Origin: JAHIGH01 sp964564035
Lineage (GTDB): Bacteria; Patescibacteriota; Microgenomatia; Levybacterales; UBA12049
Length of the DNA stretch: 30,129 nt
NCBI GenBank assembly: GCA_964564035.1
Contig: CAZLZN010000021.1
Span: 1 to 30,129, forward strand
Direction: 5' to 3'
Shown here: positions 1 through 8,952 of the stretch, piece after piece
Position numbering within the stretch: the stretch's first letter is position 1
Layout of the letters: every line of letters starts with the position of its first letter
The notes under the pieces: generated by a model
The model's database searches: none
Told to the model about the DNA's origin: nothing
What the model saw: only the letters and a program-made list of their open reading frames with translations
Translations under genes and position numbers: made by a program

Positions 1-2
1 TA

Positions 3-335
3 AGAGTTGGCATGGAAAATCCCGATAACTTGCAGCAGATTATCGGCGTCATTGAGATCCAAAATCAAAGCGTTTGTGCGTCTTCCGGCAATAGGCGCAA
101 ATGGTCGAAGTATCACCACATCATAAATCCATTGACCCTTACTTCACCTCGCAGAGTAAAAGCGGTCTGGACTGTTGCCGACATAGCGCTTATTGCCGAC
201 GCAGCCGCGACATCTTTGTTTCTCGTGGAGCCTGATGCATTGTTGACTGATTACAATTTTGATTATACTATTTTATATAACGACAATTCGTATGCAAAAT
301 CCAAAAATTTCCCCGGAGAGTTGTTCACGAATTAG
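3..335 (+). CDS. apbE: FAD:protein FMN transferase (ApbE), 3' part
   Basis: This is the C-terminal part of ApbE; the frame is open to the left edge, so the gene starts outside the window and the ATG at 12 is internal. ApbE covalently attaches FMN to Thr/Ser of extracytosolic redox proteins. Visible signs are the ASSG segment followed by an arginine, the HHIINP motif where the family has H-I-I-D/N-P, and a DAAATSLF helix matching the family's D-A-x-A-T-A-L-F. The next gene, an RnfD/NqrB-like electron-transfer protein, starts 6 bp after the stop, so the two are probably one operon and functionally linked. The stop is TAG. Confidence 0.85.
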   Translation, partial: RVGMENPDNLQQIIGVIEIQNQSVCASSGNRRKWSKYHHIINPLTLTSPRRVKAVWTVADIALIADAAATSLFLVEPDALLTDYNFDYTILYNDNSYAKSKNFPGELFTN

Positions 336-341
336 AAAAAT

Positions 342-1853
342 ATGTTAGCGATTATCGATAAATTCATCAATGCGACAACAATGTACAAGCTGGTCTTGTA
401 TGCGCTTCTTGTATTATTCGCGGCATCAATTATTTTTAGTCTTCTTTATTTTCATCCTTATAGCATCCCGGAACTTTTATCTTCGGCTGCGGTCCTGCTT
501 ATAGCGTGCTTTCTGGCAAACGAATTATTGTCACGGGTTCTGAAAGCCCCGCTGAATATTGAATCCTGGTCAATTACGGCACTGATCTTATTTTTTCTTT
601 TTAAACCCGCAGAGTCACTTCTGGATTTTTATGTATTAATAGCCTCAGCCGTGATAGCCATGCTCTCAAAATATATTTTTGCGCTTAACCGCAAGCACAT
701 CTTCAATCCGGCTGCTTTTGCGGCATTTGCGCTTAGCTTTACTCCCTTCAGCGTTGCGCTATGGTGGGTGGGTACTCCTTATTTTTTCCCGATTGTTCTG
801 GTTTTAGGCTTAGTAATAGTTCGCAAGATTAGAAAATTCAGTATGTTTTTTGCGTTTATATTGGCCGGATTAGTTGGGGCGTCTATTTACGGACAACTTT
901 ACGGCAATTTGAATTTAGAATTATATAAACAAATATTTCTGTCCGGTCCTTTATTGTTTTTGGGCACCGTTATGCTTACGGAGCCGCTAACACTTCCTCC
1001 CAAAAGAAATCTCCAAATTATTTATGGATCAATAGTTGGTCTCGCTCAGGCACTGCCTTTTAATATCGGTATGGTTTATTCAACTCCCGAAATGGCTCTC
1101 GTTATTGGCAACTTATTCTCGTTTGTTGTGAGTCCAAAATCAAAATTATTTTTAACACTTAGCTCAAAGCAAAAAATAGCCTTCGACACTTATGAATTTG
1201 CGTTCAATGCTCAAAATTTCAAATTCCAGGCCGGACAATATATGGAATGGACGATTTCTCATTCACGTCCCGACATTAGAGGTGTCCGGAGGTTCTTTAC
1301 GATTGCGTCTTCGCCTCTGGATAAACAATTAAAAATCGCAATACGCTTTGCGGACAAATCCAGCTCTTTCAAAAATACGCTTATGGATTTAAAAAGCGGT
1401 CAAAAAATCATAGCCTCTCAACTGGCCGGAGATTTTGTATTGCCGTCGAACATAGATCAAAAACTTATTTTTATCGCGGGCGGTATTGGCGTGACGCCTT
1501 TTGTTAGCATGACACGCTACTTATTGGAGGTGAACCAAAAACGAAATATTACACTATTCTATTTCAACAAAACGGTGGAAGAAATAGCCTATAAAGAACT
1601 TTTTGATTCAGCTGAAAGCATTGGTCTTAAAACAGTTTATTCTTTGACTGATAAAGAACATGTGCCGTCAGATTGGCAAGGCAAACAAGGCAGGCTTGAT
1701 AAAAAAATGTTAACGGATGCAGTATCGGACTTCGAAAATTGTCTATATTATTTATCCGGTCCGAGTGCGCTCGTCAGCAGTTATAAAAAGATTTTGCTGG
1801 AAAACGGAATAAGCCCGAACAAGATTAAAACAGATTATTTTCCGGGTTTTTGA
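342..1853 (+). CDS. RnfD/NqrB-like membrane domain fused to ferredoxin--NAD(P) reductase domain
   Basis: A 503-residue two-domain protein. Residues about 1-265 are hydrophobic with around nine membrane segments and contain FNPAAFA and a G-T-V-M-L-T-E-P-L-T-x-P segment, matching the RnfD/NqrB 'TDP-T-P' region. Residues about 270-503 are a flavodoxin-reductase module: RRFFTIASSP (FAD binding, R-x-[YF]-[ST]), AGGIGVTPF (nicotinamide nucleotide binding), a YLSGP segment and the typical aromatic C-terminus DYFPGF. The fusion should pass electrons from NAD(P)H through FAD into or across the membrane. I see no SGAT-type flavinylation motif, so the FMN acceptor for the adjacent ApbE may be another protein. 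Assignment of the domains is firm; the physiological acceptor is unknown. Confidence 0.85.
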   Translation: MLAIIDKFINATTMYKLVLYALLVLFAASIIFSLLYFHPYSIPELLSSAAVLLIACFLANELLSRVLKAPLNIESWSITALILFFLFKPAESLLDFYVLIASAVIAMLSKYIFALNRKHIFNPAAFAAFALSFTPFSVALWWVGTPYFFPIVLVLGLVIVRKIRKFSMFFAFILAGLVGASIYGQLYGNLNLELYKQIFLSGPLLFLGTVMLTEPLTLPPKRNLQIIYGSIVGLAQALPFNIGMVYSTPEMALVIGNLFSFVVSPKSKLFLTLSSKQKIAFDTYEFAFNAQNFKFQAGQYMEWTISHSRPDIRGVRRFFTIASSPLDKQLKIAIRFADKSSSFKNTLMDLKSGQKIIASQLAGDFVLPSNIDQKLIFIAGGIGVTPFVSMTRYLLEVNQKRNITLFYFNKTVEEIAYKELFDSAESIGLKTVYSLTDKEHVPSDWQGKQGRLDKKMLTDAVSDFENCLYYLSGPSALVSSYKKILLENGISPNKIKTDYFPGF

Positions 1854-1865
1854 TATTATTAATAT

Positions 1866-3008
1866 ATGAAAGTTTTAATTATTGCAGGAATAATTATAGG
1901 AGTACTCATAATTGCGGTTACGGTATTTTTGGCCAATTCATCCGGGAAAAAAGAAAATATTGTCGTTGCACCTGAGCCGACAGAGGCCGTTGAGATAAAG
2001 GAAGAATTTGAAGAAATAACAAGCGGACTTGATACGCCATGGGGTATTGCGCTATTGCCCGATAAAACAATTCTTGTTACAGAAAGATCCGGAAGAGTGC
2101 GCCTGATCGCATCAAGCGGTAAACTGCAATACAATCCTGTAGCGGTCATTGACCAGGCGGTTGAAATCGGCGAAGGCGGCTTGTTAGGTATAGCTCTCCA
2201 TCCAAATTTCCTCGGCAATAAATATGTATATCTTTATTACACCTATACCGTACAGGTCAATAGAATCAGGACAGATATTTTTAATCGCGTGGTCAGGATG
2301 ACCTATAAAAATAACGTTTTGACCGACGAGAAGATTATTGTCGATTCAATCCCTGGCTCACAAAACCACAATGGGGGACGAATTGCGTTTGGGCCCGACA
2401 GGTTTTTATATATAACCACAGGAGATGCGCAGGCAGAGTCGCTTTCCCAGGATCCCAATTCGTTGGCAGGCAAAATACTCCGCGTGACCGATGAAGGAGA
2501 ACCGGCACCCGGAAATCCATACAATAATTTGGTCTATTCAATAGGGCACAGGAATCCGCAAGGCCTTGCCTGGGATTCTTTTCGCAATCTGTGGTCTACT
2601 GAGCACGGCAGGTCAAATCCGAGCGGATATGATGAGCTAAATCAGATTTTTGTGGGCGGAAATTACGGTTGGCCCGATTTTCAGGGGGATGAAACAAACG
2701 GCGCTATACAAGTGCCTGTAGCTCACTCCGGCCCCGATGAGACTTGGGCGCCCGCCGGTCTTGCTGTGATAGGTAAGTCATTATATTTTGGCGGGTTGAG
2801 AGGCGAAGCATTATATGAGGCGGAGATTGAAGATGGCAAAGTATATGTATTGAAGGAGTATTTCAAAAATAAATTCGGCAGGATCCGGGACGTTGTTGCC
2901 GATAGCGAGGGTATGCTGTACATATCAACAAGCAATCAGGACGGCCGCGGAACTTCCAGGCCGGAAGGAGACAAAATCATGCGAATTGACCCGAAAATAC
3001 TCAGATAA
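1866..3008 (+). CDS. PQQ-dependent sugar dehydrogenase family (GSDH beta-propeller), membrane-anchored
   Basis: A 380-residue protein with an uncleaved-looking N-terminal hydrophobic segment (about 3-24) and a six-bladed beta-propeller of the glucose/sorbosone dehydrogenase family. Diagnostic segments in order are LDTPWGIALLPD, GEGGLLGIALHPNF, NHNGGRIAFGPD, ITTGDA, SLAGKILRV, IGHRNPQGLAWD, STEHG and GGNYGWP; the family's catalytic-site His lies in the NHNGG segment. Family members oxidise aldoses outside the cytoplasm using PQQ. No PQQ biosynthesis gene is nearby, so cofactor would have to be scavenged, or the protein may act on something else. An AT-rich TATTAT sits just before the ATG, with no Shine-Dalgarno. 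Confidence 0.88.
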   Translation: MKVLIIAGIIIGVLIIAVTVFLANSSGKKENIVVAPEPTEAVEIKEEFEEITSGLDTPWGIALLPDKTILVTERSGRVRLIASSGKLQYNPVAVIDQAVEIGEGGLLGIALHPNFLGNKYVYLYYTYTVQVNRIRTDIFNRVVRMTYKNNVLTDEKIIVDSIPGSQNHNGGRIAFGPDRFLYITTGDAQAESLSQDPNSLAGKILRVTDEGEPAPGNPYNNLVYSIGHRNPQGLAWDSFRNLWSTEHGRSNPSGYDELNQIFVGGNYGWPDFQGDETNGAIQVPVAHSGPDETWAPAGLAVIGKSLYFGGLRGEALYEAEIEDGKVYVLKEYFKNKFGRIRDVVADSEGMLYISTSNQDGRGTSRPEGDKIMRIDPKILR

Positions 3009-3422
3009 TTAAGCGCTTAGCTCTTTGGGTACACTTTGCTTTGTCTTTCTTCGCGTAACTTCTTTATAGTATCTTTCATGTATTTGCTGAAACTGCTTGT
3101 GAAGCGCCTCTAGTTCCGGATCGGTAAGATCTTCCAGATCTACCAGGCTGTCGCGTGCGCCCTTTACGGCACGGATAAGCTCATCCAATTTTAGCTGAAC
3201 TGCTTTTGAATCTCTATTTTGCGTGTTCTGGATCAAAAAGACCATAAGAAAAGTAACGATCGTTGTTGTAGTGTTTATCACTAACTGCCAAGTGTTTGAA
3301 TAATCGAAATAAGGCCCCGTAATTGCCCACAGCGTGATTATAAAAACAGCTCCGAAGAATGTAAAAGGACTTCCGGATTTTTGCGCTATAGAATGCGCGA
3401 ATTTTCTAAAAATATCATTCAT
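3009..3422 (-). CDS. Low-affinity iron permease family small membrane protein
   Basis: A 137-residue protein resembling the bacterial 'low affinity iron permease' family (PF04120): an N-terminal FRKFAHSIAQKSGSP, a first membrane segment, then NTTTTIVTFLMVFLIQNTQNRDSKA and a helical tail beginning KLDELIRA. The NTxTTI...FLIQ[NH]xQNRD block is the most recognisable part of this family. Two membrane segments span about 20-68. Despite the name, transport by bacterial members is poorly supported, and the function here is not certain. It converges on the sugar dehydrogenase gene and abuts its stop codon. A sigma70-like promoter lies just upstream. Confidence 0.82.
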   Translation of the reverse strand: MNDIFRKFAHSIAQKSGSPFTFFGAVFIITLWAITGPYFDYSNTWQLVINTTTTIVTFLMVFLIQNTQNRDSKAVQLKLDELIRAVKGARDSLVDLEDLTDPELEALHKQFQQIHERYYKEVTRRKTKQSVPKELSA

Positions 3423-3439
3423 GTTTAACCTGAATTAAT

Positions 3440-3467
3440 TGTATACCCTTGTGCTTTCAAAATGCAA
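3440..3467 (-). promoter_or_regulatory. Sigma70-type promoter of the iron-permease-like gene
   Basis: Read on the minus strand: TTGCAT (3467-3462), 16 bp, TATACA (3445-3440). Transcription would start about 3433, leaving a leader of roughly 10 bases and no Shine-Dalgarno. The match is good but predicted by eye. Confidence 0.5.
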
Positions 3468-3640
3468 ATTTAATAACACCGTGAAGCAATCAGCTTAAGT
3501 TTCTTATACGGATATACAGGCGCGATCAGTCAAAAAAAGTATAAATACACAAACATTATCGGAAGAATCAGAGAGAAGTATACTGGACTGTTATCCGGTT
3601 TTGCAATTGATCAAAAAGACGCATTTATTTCCTGAGGCAC

Positions 3641-4738
3641 TTAAATTTTTGACTTAGTGATATCTTTGATTGAGTTCAATGCCAGCCTCGCTTCTTCCAG
3701 TTTGTTATTATACTTAACAGCGTTTTCAAATTCCTCAGCGGCCAGATCAGTTTGCCCTTGGCTTTGAAAAATTTTCCCTCTCAGTAAATATAACTCGGAA
3801 AACGCCCTGTTCTCATTATTCAGTATAGTGCTCGTAATATTCATGACTCTGTCATATTTGCCCAAGCGAAAGTATGCGTCTATCGGCTCTTTTTGATACC
3901 AAAGCGTGCGAAATGGCAGCTGATTTTCAATTTTTTCATATTCCTCAACGGTTCTTTTATAATCATTCAAATGATATGAAGCAATAGCGGCATTGAATCT
4001 CGCGTAAACATCTTCAGGATTTTCGCTAAGAATTTTCTCGCTTCGGGTCAGCGCCTGCTTCCAGGCATATTCCTCATCCAGATTTCTCCCGATTATCTTT
4101 TCCGCGATTTCCATCTTGTCTTTAGGTACGGCAACCATATATTCATAATTATATTTCGACCATAAAGTATCAAAGTCATCATATGAAAATATCAAATTCT
4201 GTCCCTGATACGAGTCGTCCTGAATTATGGTTTTTTCTTCATCGTCAAAGCCCTTAATAATTCTATAATGTCCAATATCCTCATCAAGGCTTAACCAAGT
4301 TCTGGTAAGGACCGGAATATCATACGAAATAAATTGCTTTATAAGTTTCGTATCGCCGCCCGGGCGGTGATACGTGATCAGGTCATATTCCTGTGCCTTT
4401 TTAGCCATTTCCGGGATTGTTACGGATTTATCGTCGTTATCACCGTTTTCATTGTTATATGGTCTCAATTGGGCTGCCAGATCCTCCTGTCCGATATTAA
4501 TTTCATAGTACGAAAGCATCATCGACAAAGATGCCGGCCCGCAGTTATTAAATGACTGAATTACAAAATAATCATTCGCAATTGTTTTTTTGCTTGGCGG
4601 TTTAATTAGTTTGATTGCCTGTTTTCCGGCAGGGGATGGGGCGCCGATGTGATTCGTTTGCTTAGATGAATTATTTAAATCCGAAGTAAAAGCAAGTAAT
4701 ATAACCAAGACGAACAAAACAGCGATGGCTTTTAACAT
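3641..4738 (-). CDS. Membrane-anchored C39-like cysteine peptidase with TPR repeats
   Basis: A 365-residue protein: hydrophobic N-terminal anchor (about 3-18), a papain-like peptidase C39_2 domain (about 52-205) and a TPR-like helical region (about 225-360). The catalytic triad candidates are visible: Cys66 in NNCGPASL, His157 in GHYRIIKGF and Asp174 or Asp175 in IIQDDS. The domain organisation, an exported C39 peptidase followed by TPRs, suggests processing or binding of surface peptides; the substrate cannot be read from the sequence. The PAP2 phosphatase lies 18 bp upstream on the same strand, so the two may be co-transcribed. There is no ABC transporter partner nearby, which argues against a bacteriocin-maturation role. 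Confidence 0.8.
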   Translation of the reverse strand: MLKAIAVLFVLVILLAFTSDLNNSSKQTNHIGAPSPAGKQAIKLIKPPSKKTIANDYFVIQSFNNCGPASLSMMLSYYEINIGQEDLAAQLRPYNNENGDNDDKSVTIPEMAKKAQEYDLITYHRPGGDTKLIKQFISYDIPVLTRTWLSLDEDIGHYRIIKGFDDEEKTIIQDDSYQGQNLIFSYDDFDTLWSKYNYEYMVAVPKDKMEIAEKIIGRNLDEEYAWKQALTRSEKILSENPEDVYARFNAAIASYHLNDYKRTVEEYEKIENQLPFRTLWYQKEPIDAYFRLGKYDRVMNITSTILNNENRAFSELYLLRGKIFQSQGQTDLAAEEFENAVKYNNKLEEARLALNSIKDITKSKI

Positions 4739-4756
4739 GCTGAATATTTTAACAGA

Positions 4757-5461
4757 TTATTTATTTTTATGCCGTAAGAAATTTATAACATAAATCAATT
4801 TTTCTATAAGCAATACAAGAGAGAAATAAAACAATCCTGCCAGAAAACCGGCAATCACATCGCTTGGATAATGTACTCCCAAATAAATCCTGCTGTAACC
4901 GACTGATATTATTAAAAGCGCAGAAATTACAGCTGTAAATATTTCAACCTTCCTGTTTCCCGTACTGCGGAAAATAAAATAAGAAAGAAAAGAATAAAAT
5001 ATAAATGAGTTCATCGAATGTCCTGACGGAAAGCTGTAAGTAAGCTCTTGTACTAGCGGCAATATTTCGGGACGCGGGCGCATATAAAATTCTTTTAGTA
5101 CCAGATTAAAATAAAACCCGGTAAATATAATAATCACAAAAATAATCGCGTCTTTAATTTTGTTCCGTGTAACCAAAAGAAGAACAAAAACAAATGCGGT
5201 TGCTAGAAGCAGTTCATTGCCGAAGAAAGAAATTATTTTCATAACCTCAGTTAATATCGGGTTTCTGTGAGAATAAGCAAACTCAGGAATTACCTTATCA
5301 GCATAAACTATAAGCGATGTGCTGGCATAATTATCTAACTTGAAAAAAAACATTGTAGCCGCCAAAATTATCGTAAAGCTAATGCTGATCTGAGCCAATG
5401 CCCTGGAGATTTTTTTTGAACCTTGACCCGCTTTTACTTTTTTATTATTATCTTTTTTCAC
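4757..5461 (-). CDS. PAP2-family lipid phosphatase
   Basis: A 234-residue integral membrane protein with about six membrane segments and the complete three-part acid phosphatase signature: K-x6-R-P at 123-131 (KEFYMRPRP), PSGH at 145-148, and S-R-x5-H-x3-D at 190-201 (SRIYLGVHYPSD). Members dephosphorylate undecaprenyl pyrophosphate, phosphatidylglycerol phosphate or similar lipids on the outer face of the membrane. The presence of DedA and DUF368 genes elsewhere in the window favours an undecaprenyl pyrophosphatase role, but this is inference. A lysine-rich cytoplasmic N-terminus precedes the first membrane segment. Confidence 0.9.
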   Translation of the reverse strand: MKKDNNKKVKAGQGSKKISRALAQISISFTIILAATMFFFKLDNYASTSLIVYADKVIPEFAYSHRNPILTEVMKIISFFGNELLLATAFVFVLLLVTRNKIKDAIIFVIIIFTGFYFNLVLKEFYMRPRPEILPLVQELTYSFPSGHSMNSFIFYSFLSYFIFRSTGNRKVEIFTAVISALLIISVGYSRIYLGVHYPSDVIAGFLAGLFYFSLVLLIEKLIYVINFLRHKNK

Positions 5462-5562
5462 TACTATTATTTTACAATTTATCCGGTTTTTTTAATATAC
5501 TCAACTTATTTACGTGAAGCGTAATAAATTTTTAATTTTTAAATTAACTTAGATAAACATAA

Positions 5563-6153
5563 ATGAAAAAAATTTTATTGATTCTTTTTGCGGTTGCAAT
5601 TATTGCTATTTTATTAGCCTACATAAATCGTCTCAGCGCTCCAACACCCGGCGTAAAATCATCAAACATCAAATCATCTTATTGGCTGATGCTTCACCGC
5701 AAATCCAACATAGAGTTCTTATTCTATGGCACCCCGGGAGATAAAAAACAAAGTGTTATTAAAAAAATTTTCAAAGTAAAAACGGGAATTCCCGGCGAGA
5801 GACCGACTCCGCTTCCCGAACTTTTGGGCAGGGAATATTGGCTGATTACAAAAAAAGAATCATCAGCCGAAAATCCCGAAACAGCGCCATATTTTTTGAC
5901 TCTTGATATACCGGCGCCCGAATCGGAGCCTTTTGGCCCTGCGCCCTACAAAGAATGCGCCGGCGAGCAGTGCAACTGGATATTGCCCGGCGCGTTTGGT
6001 CTTCACGGTATAAACGGCGACAATTCACGATTGACCGCTGAAAATCCCGGCAGTTCCGGCTGTATACGGCATACGGACGAAGACATAACATATCTATATA
6101 ACTTAATTAATCCAGAAAAGGAAAAAATTCGCTATTACATCAAGAACGTTTAA
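5563..6153 (+). CDS. L,D-transpeptidase (YkuD domain), membrane-anchored
   Basis: A 196-residue protein with an N-terminal signal anchor (about 3-20) and a YkuD catalytic domain. The signature is intact: GLHGINGD supplies the HG pair and SSGCIRHTDED carries the catalytic cysteine (about Cys167) and the following arginine. These enzymes make 3-3 cross-links in peptidoglycan or attach proteins to it. The domain contains a longer insertion between its early strands and the catalytic motif than the second L,D-transpeptidase of this window at 17608, so the two are not recent duplicates. Divergently oriented to the PAP2 gene. Confidence 0.88.
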   Translation: MKKILLILFAVAIIAILLAYINRLSAPTPGVKSSNIKSSYWLMLHRKSNIEFLFYGTPGDKKQSVIKKIFKVKTGIPGERPTPLPELLGREYWLITKKESSAENPETAPYFLTLDIPAPESEPFGPAPYKECAGEQCNWILPGAFGLHGINGDNSRLTAENPGSSGCIRHTDEDITYLYNLINPEKEKIRYYIKNV

Positions 6154-6186
6154 ATTATTCCCCGATAGGTATACAATATCCTTATA

Positions 6187-7026
6187 ATGCTAAGTTTGAT
6201 CAAGGCTTTTTTTCTGTTTACGACTGTCGTAATACTTTTCGCGATGTTCGGCGGGATTTTAGCTCTCATATTAGGTGATGCCAATATTATTTTTATCATG
6301 ATTATGTCTGCCTGCATTTTGTGCGGCGCGGTCTATATATTTTCTGAAAAAGCCGTAATCATTATGTGCGGTGCCAAACCTATAGACAGGATTCTTTATA
6401 AAGATTATATAGTTATGCTTGAGGAGCTCAGTTTCAAATTCAAAATTCCTCAGCCAAAATTATATTTAACACAGGATCTTCAGTCCAATATCTTATCTGC
6501 CGGACGAGGCCCCGGTCACTCAGTTATTATAATTACCCAAAGCACTTTCAATTCGTTATCCCGCGATGAAATATTGGCGATCCTCGCTCACGAAATGGCT
6601 CACATAAGGAATTATGAGTCCATGCTTGGCTCTGTTTCGGCAGTACTGGCCAGCATAATTTTATACCCGGCATATACCAGGCTTAATCGTGATAACTCAA
6701 AAGACGCAGAAAGCCTCCCTCTTATTATTGAGGTCTTCATGCAAATATTTATTTATCTGGGAGTCTTTGTAATAAGATTTGGTATGGGAACAAATCGAGA
6801 GTTCAGGGCAGATAGAGCAGTTATTTCAGTCATAAATACAGGTGCTATTCTCGCGTCAGCCCTCCAAAAAATTTCCGAGTCAACGATGAACTCACCGCTT
6901 TATTCTAACCCGGTCCTGAATTCACTTTTTATATATGATCCTTTAGGCGGAGCGGGAGGAAAAATATCGAGCCTATTTATGACGCATCCTCCGTTTGAAC
7001 AAAGACTTGGGGCTCTGATCAAATAA
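6187..7026 (+). CDS. HtpX-like M48 membrane metalloprotease, first copy
   Basis: A 279-residue M48B protein: two N-terminal membrane segments, a GRGPGHS segment, the zinc motif HEMAH at 135-139, further membrane segments (about 147-200), and REFRADR (204-210) supplying the third zinc ligand Glu205. It should degrade damaged membrane proteins. It lacks the canonical HELAH of the second copy at 11857 and has RADR in place of GADE, so it is a divergent paralogue. A TACAAT box lies 9 bp before the ATG, so the mRNA may have almost no leader. The SET-domain gene converges 3 bp beyond the stop. Confidence 0.88.
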   Translation: MLSLIKAFFLFTTVVILFAMFGGILALILGDANIIFIMIMSACILCGAVYIFSEKAVIIMCGAKPIDRILYKDYIVMLEELSFKFKIPQPKLYLTQDLQSNILSAGRGPGHSVIIITQSTFNSLSRDEILAILAHEMAHIRNYESMLGSVSAVLASIILYPAYTRLNRDNSKDAESLPLIIEVFMQIFIYLGVFVIRFGMGTNREFRADRAVISVINTGAILASALQKISESTMNSPLYSNPVLNSLFIYDPLGGAGGKISSLFMTHPPFEQRLGALIK

Positions 7027-7029
7027 TGC

Positions 7030-7518
7030 TCAAGACTTTTTTATTTTTTCTAACTTTCTAATTATATAATCAGGCACAATTCCTTGATCAATATAGGACT
7101 TTTGTGTTTCTGTAGGCAAATGCTTGAAGTCTCTGATTTTCTTTCTGCATTTTTTGCTCTCGCATGCGCAGTCCATTTCCCAAAAATCCTCATCCATCGT
7201 CGTCGAGTAATCCCACGTGATCTCTTCACCCTTCTTGATATTTCTAATCGCTGTCAGCATTATTTTATCCGAAAACTTCAGCCCTGCATTTGGATCACAG
7301 GAATGATTGATTAAGTCGTCCAAATCTCCGGACGGACCCATATACATTTTTTCGTCAATTTGCACAAATCTATCATCATCCGGTGAGGTAATGTCCGGTA
7401 TTTCGTCATAATTAAACCTATCACCTTTAAATTCTATTAGGACAGTTCCTTTAGGAATATCTATATTTGCAAAAACAGCTTTACCATATTTTGAATTTTC
7501 CACAATTAATATATTCAT
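7030..7518 (-). CDS. SET-domain protein-lysine methyltransferase-like protein
   Basis: A 162-residue protein that is almost only a SET domain. Seen: the KGKAVFA-like opening (YGKAVFANIDIPKG), the SAM/knot motif NHSC (71-74), EEITWDY (98-104) with the catalytic-type tyrosine, and a post-SET C-x-C-x4-C at 117-124 which with Cys74 would bind zinc. Family members transfer methyl groups from S-adenosylmethionine to protein lysines. A bacterial target is unknown. There is no obvious partner gene; it converges on the HtpX-like gene and its start is AT-rich without a Shine-Dalgarno. Confidence 0.87.
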   Translation of the reverse strand: MNILIVENSKYGKAVFANIDIPKGTVLIEFKGDRFNYDEIPDITSPDDDRFVQIDEKMYMGPSGDLDDLINHSCDPNAGLKFSDKIMLTAIRNIKKGEEITWDYSTTMDEDFWEMDCACESKKCRKKIRDFKHLPTETQKSYIDQGIVPDYIIRKLEKIKKS

Positions 7519-7604
7519 ATTACGCTATTTATTATATAATATTTATCATATAATTTTATTTTCGCATTAAAAATTTATTAAAATAAATTAATCTTAATTG
7601 ACAC

Positions 7605-8840
7605 ATGATCAAAAATAAAAAGAATTTACTTATAATTGGAGCTAGCGGAATAATGGGGCATTCTACCTTGATTTATTTAAAAAATCATCGCGAAAAATTT
7701 AACAGACTAGTGCTGGTTGATCAAGCAAAATTCACAGAAGACAAATTTATAAATCTTGACGAATTAAATGCTGAATTCGTAAAATTTACTATTGATACCG
7801 GCAACAAAAAAAGCTTTCTTGACCTTATTTCCCGAGTTGCTCCCGACATCATCCTGGACCTGAGCAACGCCCCAACAGATTTTATATCAAGCGTGGTTTT
7901 TGAATATGGTAAAGCGTCATATATATGTTGTGCTTTTTGTACGGAGAAGAGCATGCCTTTGGGAGACGCGCTTAACGATTTTATAGATAATACATTAAAA
8001 AAAACCAAAACTACAATGCCGCACATTTTTTTTACAGGCATGAATCCCGGAGCCGTAAACATCTGGGCTGCAATTGGAGTTAATAAATTTGGTATCCCAT
8101 CGCAAATAACAGAAATGGAAATTGATACATCCCAGTTCAGAAATAATAAAAATGCAAAATTAGTCACTTGGTGCCCACCTGCATTTATTGTAGAAATTGT
8201 CTCCGATCCGTCGGAAATCGTTTTAGGCGATCACAAAATAAAAAATCTATACCCAAATAGCCTTTATCACTTAGAAGATTTAAAACCGCTTTTTCGCCCT
8301 ATCCTCAAGCTTGATTCTTATCCAAAGGGCATGGTTGTATCGCATGAAGAATGCGTTACGTTAGGAAATAGATGGGATATACCAATCAAGTTTCTGTACA
8401 CGATAAATCCGGCAACTGTCAAATATATAAAAAGACTACATGAAAAAAAGGGTACAGTAGAAGAGGGAGACTTGGTAGTTGGTAAAAATTTTGATGAGCC
8501 GTTAATAGGATCCGACAATATCGCTATGAGGCTGGATTATCCTGATAAGGCGGTATATTATTTTAATTCGGAATCAAACGAAAACTTTAGGGAATGCAGC
8601 GGCACTGCATATCAGGTGACAACCGGCATTTTTGCGGCACTTTTTACACTAATTAATAATAACCTAAAAAAAAGAATTTATTTTACAGAAGACCTTTTAG
8701 ATACATTTTTCACAAAATTTATTACAGATAATATGCTGATCGAAGAAATCATTTTCAAAAAAGACAAAAAAGGCAAGCTCCGTCTTGTATCGCATGACCC
8801 GCACGTCTCTTATGGATCCGGCCCTTTTATAAGACTTTAA
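7605..8840 (+). CDS. Saccharopine dehydrogenase / homospermidine synthase-like NAD(P)-binding oxidoreductase
   Basis: A 411-residue protein beginning with a Rossmann motif (GASGIMGHS, about 12-20) and an acidic end of strand two (VDQ). A middle segment FTGMNPGAVNIWA resembles the G-x-x-P-G-x-x-N motif of saccharopine reductase and bacterial homospermidine synthase; the remainder is a catalytic alpha/beta domain. The length suits either family. I cannot tell the substrate: a polyamine (homospermidine or carboxyspermidine type) or an amino acid derived one are the options. It stands alone, and no lysine or polyamine biosynthesis gene is near. No Shine-Dalgarno is visible. Confidence 0.65.
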   Translation: MIKNKKNLLIIGASGIMGHSTLIYLKNHREKFNRLVLVDQAKFTEDKFINLDELNAEFVKFTIDTGNKKSFLDLISRVAPDIILDLSNAPTDFISSVVFEYGKASYICCAFCTEKSMPLGDALNDFIDNTLKKTKTTMPHIFFTGMNPGAVNIWAAIGVNKFGIPSQITEMEIDTSQFRNNKNAKLVTWCPPAFIVEIVSDPSEIVLGDHKIKNLYPNSLYHLEDLKPLFRPILKLDSYPKGMVVSHEECVTLGNRWDIPIKFLYTINPATVKYIKRLHEKKGTVEEGDLVVGKNFDEPLIGSDNIAMRLDYPDKAVYYFNSESNENFRECSGTAYQVTTGIFAALFTLINNNLKKRIYFTEDLLDTFFTKFITDNMLIEEIIFKKDKKGKLRLVSHDPHVSYGSGPFIRL

Positions 8841-8952
8841 ATATAATGGCTTTTACAACATACAGCTACTCATAAATAAGAAAATCGAAGGTAGTGCATG
8901 TAATCCGCAAGTATTATAAAATGAGATTCTACAAAAACGAAAAGCCGATTAA

